A stretch of DNA of 5,291 nt, taken from assembly GCA_015494035.1 (NCBI GenBank), contig WGBZ01000318.1:1-5291 (forward strand). Reading direction: 5' to 3'. Numbering within the stretch: the stretch's first letter is position 1; each line of letters opens with the position of its first letter. The stretch is from Lysobacterales bacterium. Lineage in GTDB: Bacteria; Pseudomonadota; Gammaproteobacteria; Xanthomonadales; Marinicellaceae. The notes beneath the pieces are model-generated. The model was not told where the DNA came from, searched no databases, and was given only the letters and a program-made list of their open reading frames with translations. Made by a program: the position numbers and the translations under genes. Of this stretch, positions 1-4,602 are shown piece by piece.

Positions 1-6
1 GCGTTA

Positions 7-432
7 TCAGTGCTTCCCTGGCGCCAGGGGCACACCGCGTCTTTCCCAGTAGATGTAGGCTTGCAAAGCCACCATCTTCGGGTCATCCAGTGCCAGGGGG
101 GCAGATTCCAGCGGGTTCATGATGCACCAGTTGATCATTTCACCAATGGTGATCACCTTGCCCAGTTGTTGCTGGAATTTAGGGTAGGTTTCCGGGTGGG
201 TGTTGGTGGCATTGGGGTGGCACTGGTCACAGGATACGGTGTTGGCGTTACCGAGTCCGCCGTGGAATAGTTTTTCACCGTTCTTGACCGCTGCCATGAA
301 CTCCTGTTGCCAACGTTTGAGGTCTTGCTGACTGAATTCGTCGGCTGTGGCGGCACAGGACAGGGCCAGTGCCGCGCCCAAGGCCAATGACTTCAGCGGT
401 GAAGCAAATGGGCGTGTGTTGTGCTTGCTCAT
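7..432 (-). CDS. Exported mono-haem cytochrome c, SoxA/TsdA-like tail
   Basis: A 141-residue protein with one c-type haem site, C68-D-Q-C71-H72; H72 would be the proximal iron ligand. Residues 1-30 form a Sec signal peptide (basic start, hydrophobic 15-26, likely cleavage after A28-T-A30), so the product is periplasmic. The part after the haem site (99-130) contains M99, C103, M105 and M120 as possible distal ligands. The segment around N101-W-C103, followed about 17 residues later by a Met-Val-Ala-Leu helix, resembles the haem domains of thiosulfate-oxidising SoxA/TsdA proteins, judged from memory only. An in-frame ATG exists at 531, but the start at 432 is chosen because AAGGAG lies 6 nt upstream and only this start begins with a signal peptide. 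It is the last gene of a three-gene operon, 10 nt after the phosphoesterase stop. Its role is inferred to be electron transfer to or from the di-haem protein encoded by the first gene. Tandem stops TGA-TAA end it. C26 gives only a poor lipobox. Confidence 0.88.
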   Translation of the reverse strand: MSKHNTRPFASPLKSLALGAALALSCAATADEFSQQDLKRWQQEFMAAVKNGEKLFHGGLGNANTVSCDQCHPNATNTHPETYPKFQQQLGKVITIGEMINWCIMNPLESAPLALDDPKMVALQAYIYWERRGVPLAPGKH

Positions 433-438
433 GAGTCT

Positions 439-444
439 CTCCTT
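439..444 (-). promoter_or_regulatory. Ribosome binding site for the mono-haem cytochrome
   Basis: AAGGAG on the minus strand, 6 nt before the ATG at 432, overlapping the TAA stop codon (443-445) of the phosphoesterase gene. It decides the start and implies that translation of the two genes is coupled. Confidence 0.85.
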
Positions 445-1519
445 AATAATGGGTTTGTGGCGGAATGCGTTTATCCGGGTCCTGAAAGCGGGTGTCCACC
501 GGGTGATTTTTTTGCGGATCAAATCGCACAATGCGGTTGGTGTTGTTTTCCCACAGTACGTAATTCAGGTCCACGTCGCCACTGTGCAGATTGATGAACT
601 GCCAACCGGTGGCATCGCGCTCAAAAAACGGGTCGGCCCGGTTCATGGGCACAGTCAGTTTGGGCAGGTGGCTGACACCCTGGGCGTAGGTTGCCGGGTA
701 GGGCCATGGCCAGGCGGTGGCCATGACCGAATGGAAACGGATGTTGTCGATTTGGTTGTACTGGATCTGATGCACGTGGCCATAGAGCACCGTGGCTTTT
801 TTGTAGGGCTTGAGCAGCGAATGTACCTGCTCGGCATCGTCGGTCCAGAAATTCCAGCCTTTGTAGATTTTCTGCAGTGGCGAGTGTGACAGGACCACCA
901 CGGGCGTGTCATGAGACACCTTGGCCAGGTCGTTTTGCATCCATTTCCGTTGGGCTTCGCCAACCAGAAAAGGCGACCCGTCCGGGTTGTCAAGGCGCGC
1001 CATTTGCTTCATGCGCGCCATGCCGTCTTTCCAGTTTCTGTGGATCCACTTATCGTGGGTCAGGATGCTGTTAAGGACAATAAAATGGACGCCCTTGTGG
1101 TCAAAGCTGTAGCGATCCGGCCCCAGCCGTTTTTGCCAGTGGCGACCCAGATCCAGGTAATAATCGTGCTCACCCATCACGTACTTGACCGGGTAGCGCA
1201 AGCCACTGAGCATGTCCAGGGCGTGGTCAATTTCTTCGGGCTTGCCCAGCTGCGCCAGGTCTCCGCCATAAATAATAAAATCCGGGCGTGGGTCCATCAT
1301 ATTGGCTTCGGCCACCGCCCGTTTTAATCCCTGATCCCAGTTGCGGACAAATTCCTTGCCCTTGATGTGCGTGATGTGGGAGTCTGAGATAAACCCGAAG
1401 GTGAAATTTTGCGGGTGGTTTTTGCCAAAAGCGATTTCCACCAGGCTGATGGGCAAGCTGGCGGCGGCCACGAAAGCCCCGCTGCGTTTGATAAATTGTC
1501 TGCGATTGATGTTTTTCAT
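443..1519 (-). CDS. Tat-exported calcineurin-like metallophosphoesterase
   Basis: A 358-residue protein of the binuclear-metal phosphoesterase superfamily, which hydrolyses phosphomonoesters or phosphodiesters; the substrate cannot be told from sequence. Residues 1-32 are a twin-arginine signal (N5-R-R-Q-F-I-K11, then a hydrophobic stretch to about 30), so it is exported folded, probably with metals already loaded. Superfamily motifs appear in order: D46-S-H48, G85-G-D87, G116-E-H-D119, S211-H212 and G247-H-V-H250. The third motif normally reads GNH[D/E]; here the metal-binding Asn is Glu117 (codon GAG read directly). The protein is rich in Trp (11 residues), with a Trp/Pro/Tyr cluster at 270-278 (W270, W272, Y274, Y278). 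Start: GGAGG lies 9 nt upstream and the Tat motif begins at once. The ATG overlaps the stop of the upstream di-haem gene (ATGA), so translation is coupled. Alternatives are a phosphodiesterase, nucleotidase or phospholipase-like enzyme; activity with the altered motif is uncertain. Confidence 0.9.
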   Translation of the reverse strand: MKNINRRQFIKRSGAFVAAASLPISLVEIAFGKNHPQNFTFGFISDSHITHIKGKEFVRNWDQGLKRAVAEANMMDPRPDFIIYGGDLAQLGKPEEIDHALDMLSGLRYPVKYVMGEHDYYLDLGRHWQKRLGPDRYSFDHKGVHFIVLNSILTHDKWIHRNWKDGMARMKQMARLDNPDGSPFLVGEAQRKWMQNDLAKVSHDTPVVVLSHSPLQKIYKGWNFWTDDAEQVHSLLKPYKKATVLYGHVHQIQYNQIDNIRFHSVMATAWPWPYPATYAQGVSHLPKLTVPMNRADPFFERDATGWQFINLHSGDVDLNYVLWENNTNRIVRFDPQKNHPVDTRFQDPDKRIPPQTHY

Positions 1520-2763
1520 GGGTTTTTGCCTCCGGCGGTGGCTTTATGTCCGCCTGTGTTGCTGTTATCAACGGCAGCCTTTGCCGTTTTACGGGACGTT
1601 TTTCTCGCCAGCGCCTGGTATTGCGGACTGGTCAGGCTTTCCAGGAAAGCCACTAGATCGGCTTTTTCCTCATCGCTGAGATCAAGCGGTTTAATGCCCC
1701 CGGACAGGAACGGAGTAAGCGGATCATCTGGGTTGACACGGCCGCCGTTGTTATAAAAGTCCACCACTTCGCTGAGGGTTTTCAGCGAGCCGTCGTGCAT
1801 GTAGGGAAAAGTCAACGCCACATTTCGCAAGGTGGGAGTTTTGAAAGCACCGATATCGCTGAAATCTTCGGTGATTACAAACCGGCCCAGCTCGGAAATT
1901 TCCTTGTCGGACAACACGGCCTTGTCAATCATTTCCGCCACGGCATCTGATCCATTGCTGGCATGCTTCATGCGCAGAAATTTCTCGGCAATAGCAGGTT
2001 CCCTGCCGGCGATGGCCTTGAAGCCTATGCCAATGTTGTGAAAGCGATTGTCCGTGAACAGGGACTGGGTGTGTTCCACGGTATGGCACGAGGCGCAGCG
2101 GGCTTTGAGCCGGAACAGTTCCAGCCCGCGCTTCTGGCTGGCGTTGAGCGCCTTCGGGTTGCCGCCATACTGATAACGATCAAACGGGGAATCGCCGGCG
2201 ATGACCGTACGTTCGAAGCTGGCAATGGCCTTGGCCACATGGTCTTCGGTGATTTGTTCAGGCTTAAGGTCAAACACTTCTTTGAAGCTTTTGCGGTAAT
2301 CGGGGTCCTGGCGAATGACTGCCAGTATCGGCTCGTGATTGGGCAAGCCGCCTTCCACCGGGTTTATCGGCGGCTGTTTGGCCTGGCCTTCCAGATCGGG
2401 TTCGCGCCCGTCCCAAAACTGCGATTGCATGTAGGCGGCATTGATGACAGTGGGAGCGTTACGCGTGCCTGTCAGTCCCCGGAAGCCTTTGGAAGTGGTC
2501 AAATTGTCGGTAAAGGCTTTCTCCCGGGCATGACAGGTGCTGCAAGCCACCTTGCCGTCGGCACTGAAACGCGTGTCATGGAAAAGCTTGTCGCCCAAGG
2601 CAATTTTGGCCGCTGTCTGTGGGTTGTCCGCGGGAATGGGCACCGGTGGCAAGCCCAAGGGCGGTTGTGCCTGATCAGCGGCTTTGGCCGCCAGGGTTGG
2701 GCCATGTAATAACCCGGCACTGATGGCGCCGGTCATGGCCAGTATCAATGGTTTTCTTTTCAT
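1516..2763 (-). CDS. Periplasmic di-haem MauG/cytochrome c peroxidase family protein
   Basis: A 415-residue protein with two c-type haem sites, C74-S-T-C77-H78 and C223-A-S-C226-H227, the layout of bacterial di-haem peroxidases and MauG. These use H2O2, or oxidise a partner protein through high-valent haem iron, in the periplasm. A Sec signal covers about residues 1-28. W117 (in FWDGR), Q127 and E137 are 10 residues apart each, matching the spacing I recall for MauG Trp93, Gln103 and Glu113 (inter-haem Trp and distal pocket). Y337, in V-D-F-Y-N-N-G-G, sits where MauG is thought to use Tyr and classical peroxidases Met as distal ligand of the second haem, which points to a MauG-like rather than CcpA-like enzyme. 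The last 28 residues are a polar, Lys/Gly-rich tail lacking a recognisable domain. An ATG 30 nt further upstream (2793) is open, but it lacks a ribosome binding site and would place extra residues before the signal. It is the first gene of the operon and overlaps the phosphoesterase by 4 bp. Confidence 0.92.
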   Translation of the reverse strand: MKRKPLILAMTGAISAGLLHGPTLAAKAADQAQPPLGLPPVPIPADNPQTAAKIALGDKLFHDTRFSADGKVACSTCHAREKAFTDNLTTSKGFRGLTGTRNAPTVINAAYMQSQFWDGREPDLEGQAKQPPINPVEGGLPNHEPILAVIRQDPDYRKSFKEVFDLKPEQITEDHVAKAIASFERTVIAGDSPFDRYQYGGNPKALNASQKRGLELFRLKARCASCHTVEHTQSLFTDNRFHNIGIGFKAIAGREPAIAEKFLRMKHASNGSDAVAEMIDKAVLSDKEISELGRFVITEDFSDIGAFKTPTLRNVALTFPYMHDGSLKTLSEVVDFYNNGGRVNPDDPLTPFLSGGIKPLDLSDEEKADLVAFLESLTSPQYQALARKTSRKTAKAAVDNSNTGGHKATAGGKNP

Positions 2764-2769
2764 GGTGTG

Positions 2770-2775
2770 TCCCCT
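2770..2775 (-). promoter_or_regulatory. Ribosome binding site deciding the di-haem protein start
   Basis: AGGGGA on the minus strand, 6 nt before the ATG at 2763. No comparable site precedes the alternative ATG at 2793, so the shorter form, which begins directly with the Sec signal, is preferred. Confidence 0.7.
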
Positions 2776-2802
2776 ATAGTGTGACGTTTTCATTCATTCA
2801 GC

Positions 2803-2815
2803 TGCCTGCAAGGCA
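2803..2815. repeat. Short inverted repeat upstream of the di-haem operon
   Basis: Perfect 5-bp arms TGCCT/AGGCA around GCA, in the leader or promoter region of the minus-strand operon. It may be a regulator site; at this size chance is a fair alternative. Confidence 0.3.
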
Positions 2816-3035
2816 ACTGTTCGTAGTGGCAACGGGCGGGCTTTTGTCTCGCAACGCATGTTGGGCTGTACGCCTTCTCATGCGCTGCAGGCATTTCACC
2901 CTTTCGCTGCCTGGGCCGTCGTCCTGTCGGCCACGAGCTTGTTTCTGTTGTCAGGATTGTCTGTTATTCACCTGTATTCGCCACGCCATTCCATACCAGG
3001 CCCGGTTTGGCCGTGGTTGGCCTTGGGCGAGCGGC

Positions 3036-3068
3036 AAAAAAAAGCGCCGGCCAATTGACCAGCGCTTT
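3036..3068 (-). terminator. Rho-independent terminator of dps
   Basis: On the minus strand, two bases after the dps stop codon, AAAGCGC pairs with GCGCTTT. The stem continues inward through four more pairs (two G-C, two G-T) to a 6-nt loop CAATTG. The hairpin is followed by an unbroken run of eight T residues (A run at 3036-3043 on the plus strand, part of it shared with the stem). This is the classical shape. It should isolate dps from the downstream di-haem operon, which therefore needs its own promoter. Confidence 0.9.
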
Positions 3069-3070
3069 GA

Positions 3071-3553
3071 TCAGGCTTCGCTTTCCAGCAGGCTGCGAAG
3101 CATCCAGGCGGTTTTCTCATGCACTTGCATCCGGTTGACCAGCAAATCGACTGTGGGTTGATCGTCTGCGCCATCGGCAACAGGTAGCAGCTCCCGCGCC
3201 GTGCGTACCACTGTTTCGTTGTCGGTGACCAGGTTCCGTACCATTTGGGTGGCCGTTGGCACGCCGGTTTCTTCTTCAATGCGGGTTAGCTGGGAAAACG
3301 CGCGATAGGAACCCGGTGCCGGTTCACCCAATGTTCGTATGCGTTCGGCAATTTCATCCACGGCCAGCGCCAGTTCGGTGTATTGCTGTTCGAACAGGGC
3401 GTGCAGGGTGGTAAACTGCGGGCCTGTGACGTTCCAGTGATAGTTGTGTGTTTTCAGGTACAGGGTATAGCTGTCTGCCAGCAGGTGAGAGAGGCCCTGG
3501 GCAATCTGTTTGCGATCGGCCTCGGCAATACCAATGTTGATGCTCATGTTCAT
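3071..3553 (-). CDS. dps: Dps-family ferritin-like DNA-protection protein
   Basis: A 160-residue cytoplasmic protein of the Dps family, the usual length. Dps dodecamers oxidise Fe(II) with H2O2 and store the iron, lowering hydroxyl radical formation; some members also bind DNA. Ferroxidase residues at the subunit interface can be matched to E. coli Dps by spacing: H39-W40 (its H51-W52), H51 (H63), E55 (D67 position), D66 (D78) and E70 (E82). The H-N-Y-H-W-N-V-T-G motif at 36-44 is typical. The N-terminus is short and has few basic residues, so strong DNA binding through a Lys-rich tail is not expected. The frame stays open to an ATG at 3739, but the start at 3553 is chosen because GGAG lies 6 nt upstream; a second ATG two codons later is possible. 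It is transcribed alone, divergently from mtnN, and ends in a strong terminator. Peroxide or stationary-phase control is common in the family, but no known regulator site was recognised here. Confidence 0.95.
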   Translation of the reverse strand: MNMSINIGIAEADRKQIAQGLSHLLADSYTLYLKTHNYHWNVTGPQFTTLHALFEQQYTELALAVDEIAERIRTLGEPAPGSYRAFSQLTRIEEETGVPTATQMVRNLVTDNETVVRTARELLPVADGADDQPTVDLLVNRMQVHEKTAWMLRSLLESEA

Positions 3554-3559
3554 GCGTTT

Positions 3560-3563
3560 CTCC
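3560..3563 (-). promoter_or_regulatory. Ribosome binding site deciding the dps start
   Basis: GGAG (within TGGAGA) on the minus strand, 6 nt before ATG 3553 and 12 nt before the second ATG at 3547. The spacing favours the first. It also rules out the longer open frame, whose extra N-terminal residues do not look like Dps. Confidence 0.7.
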
Positions 3564-3617
3564 AAAGTTTTTCTGGTTGATGGCTTGAGTCTACGCCTGC
3601 CCACACAATGAGTAAAA

Positions 3618-3646
3618 CGGATAATTTCGAATGCCGTATTCGCCAA
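3618..3646 (-). promoter_or_regulatory. dps: Possible sigma-70 promoter for dps
   Basis: On the minus strand, TTGGCG (3641-3646) is separated by 17 nt from TATCCG (3618-3623), giving a leader of roughly 55 nt before the dps start. The -35 matches the consensus at four of six positions and the -10 is weak, which would suit a promoter needing an activator or another sigma factor. Found by eye only. Confidence 0.3.
3628..3642. repeat. Inverted repeat in the dps-mtnN divergent region
   Basis: Perfect arms CGAAT (3628-3632) and ATTCG (3638-3642) around 5 nt. It lies within the proposed dps promoter spacer, reaching the -35 edge, where a bound regulator would affect initiation. The half-site spacing suits a dimeric helix-turn-helix protein. 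It is not the OxyR or Fur pattern I know. Confidence 0.35.
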
Positions 3647-3741
3647 AACCGAACACGCGCCACAAGGAACGACACGCCGCAACGAGCCATCGGGCGTTGG
3701 GATGGCGCTAAATTCAAGCAAAGCGAAAAAGGACGCCAATC

Positions 3742-4497
3742 ATGCAAACCCCTCAGAAAAAACAGCCAGCTGTAGGCATCATTGCCGCCATGCCAGAAGA
3801 AATCCGTCACTTGCGAGCGGTTTTACAAGGGGAACGGCTGGCCACGCACGCCGGTATCGATTTTTACACCGGTGGTTTGCCTGCCGGGGATGGGCCGTTG
3901 TGCCCAGTGGTGCTGGCCCTGTCAGGCATCGGAAAGGTGAACGCGGCTTTGACCACGCAATTGATGATTGATCGCTACGGCGTAAACCTGGTTGTCAACA
4001 CGGGCTCTGCCGGCGGCTTGGCCGACAATCAACAGATTGGCGATTTCGTCCTGGCCGACAGGTTGTGTCATCACGATATTGACGTCACTTTGCTGGGTTT
4101 GTTGCCTGGTGAGCTGCCCGGTTTACCACGCTATTATCCTGTCAATCCACACTACGTGAAATTGCTCGATACGCTGGCCCGGGAGCAGGGCATTCCCCAT
4201 CACATTGGCACCATTGCCACAGGGGAATCCTTTATCTACCGGCCAGAACAGGTGGCCTACATCAAGCGCCATTTCGACCAGGTTGTTGCTTGCGAAATGG
4301 AAGCCGCCGCAGTGGCCCAAGTGGCGTTTCTGAATCAAGTGGATGCCGTGGTTATTCGCGGCCTGTCGGACATTGCCGGGCACCAGGCTGAAGTCAACTT
4401 CGAAAAATACCTGGACCTGGCGGCCCGCCGTTCCAGCCAGTTGGTGAGCGCTTTTGTGTCACGCCTGTCAACCGGTCGCGAGCATGAAGTAGAATAG
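3742..4497 (+). CDS. mtnN: 5'-methylthioadenosine/S-adenosylhomocysteine nucleosidase
   Basis: A 251-residue cytoplasmic enzyme of the nucleoside phosphorylase superfamily. It cleaves adenine from 5'-methylthioadenosine and S-adenosylhomocysteine, feeding methionine salvage and, where LuxS exists, autoinducer-2 formation. Active-site positions match E. coli MtnN: E20 in A-M-P-E-E (its Glu12), E187 in C-E-M-E-A-A-A-V-A (Glu174) and the general acid D210 in R-G-L-S-D (Asp197). N86-T-G-S-A-G-G92 is the usual glycine-rich ribose/base loop. It is slightly longer than the roughly 230-residue E. coli enzyme, with about 8 extra N-terminal residues and longer loops near 44-53 and 117-130. The start at 3742 has AAGGA 8 nt upstream. 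No obvious promoter was found by eye in the 188 bp shared with dps. No other methionine-salvage gene lies in the window. Futalosine hydrolase is the nearest alternative, less likely given the whole pattern. Confidence 0.94.
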   Translation: MQTPQKKQPAVGIIAAMPEEIRHLRAVLQGERLATHAGIDFYTGGLPAGDGPLCPVVLALSGIGKVNAALTTQLMIDRYGVNLVVNTGSAGGLADNQQIGDFVLADRLCHHDIDVTLLGLLPGELPGLPRYYPVNPHYVKLLDTLAREQGIPHHIGTIATGESFIYRPEQVAYIKRHFDQVVACEMEAAAVAQVAFLNQVDAVVIRGLSDIAGHQAEVNFEKYLDLAARRSSQLVSAFVSRLSTGREHEVE

Positions 4498-4529
4498 GCC
4501 GCTTCCCTAGCCACTTATCACCCATTCAT

Positions 4530-4569
4530 GCGTCACCGCCACAGCATTTTCTGTGGCAAAATATGACGC
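4530..4569. repeat. Compound hairpin between mtnN and the aminopeptidase gene
   Basis: An outer stem GCGTCA (4530-4535) with TGACGC (4564-4569) encloses a perfect inner stem GCCACAG (4538-4544) with CTGTGGC (4551-4557) around a 6-nt loop CATTTT. Two unpaired bases lie on the left side and six (AAAATA) on the right. There is no T run after it on either strand, so it is not a standard intrinsic terminator. It could protect the mtnN 3' end, act in the leader of the next gene, or be an interspersed repeat. Confidence 0.6.
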
Positions 4570-4602
4570 TGCAATAAAACAACTGCACAGGACAGGCACT
4601 CC

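Larger units (their letters stand above)
2764..3035. other. Intergenic region without a convincing gene; upstream of the di-haem operon
   Basis: About 270 bp between the start of the di-haem operon and the dps terminator. The operon promoter should lie here on the minus strand, but I could not pick a clear -35/-10 pair. A short palindrome, TGCCT-GCA-AGGCA (2803-2815), lies 40-52 nt upstream of the operon's ATG and could be an operator or chance. A plus-strand frame from ATG 2858 to 3058 encodes 66 residues with a hydrophobic stretch, but it lacks a ribosome binding site and runs into the dps terminator, so it is not called. Confidence 0.6.

Noticed and set aside
7..432. Lipoprotein call for the mono-haem cytochrome based on C26
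   Set aside because: The residues before it (A-L-S) fit the lipobox poorly and an A-T-A cleavage site for signal peptidase I follows directly.
433..531. N-terminal extension of the mono-haem cytochrome starting at ATG 531
   Set aside because: It lies entirely within the phosphoesterase coding region in another frame, has no ribosome binding site, and would bury the signal peptide behind 33 residues.
1963..2709. Long plus-strand open frame of 248 residues opposite the di-haem gene
   Set aside because: It is antisense to a clear family member with two haem motifs and a signal peptide, has no recognisable domain, and is a by-product of codon bias.
2858..3058. Plus-strand frame of 66 residues with a hydrophobic segment, possibly a small membrane protein
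   Set aside because: There is no ribosome binding site before ATG 2858, the frame runs into the A run and stem of the dps terminator, and it resembles no family I know. A real small gene cannot be fully excluded.
3554..3739. N-terminal extension of Dps by 62 residues
   Set aside because: The extension lacks Dps character, covers the divergent promoter region, and the start at 3553 has a well placed GGAG.
4530..4569. Intrinsic terminator for mtnN
   Set aside because: The hairpin is good, but no T run follows on the plus strand (AAAATATG and then GCTGCAATAAAA), so it is recorded as a repeat or hairpin instead.
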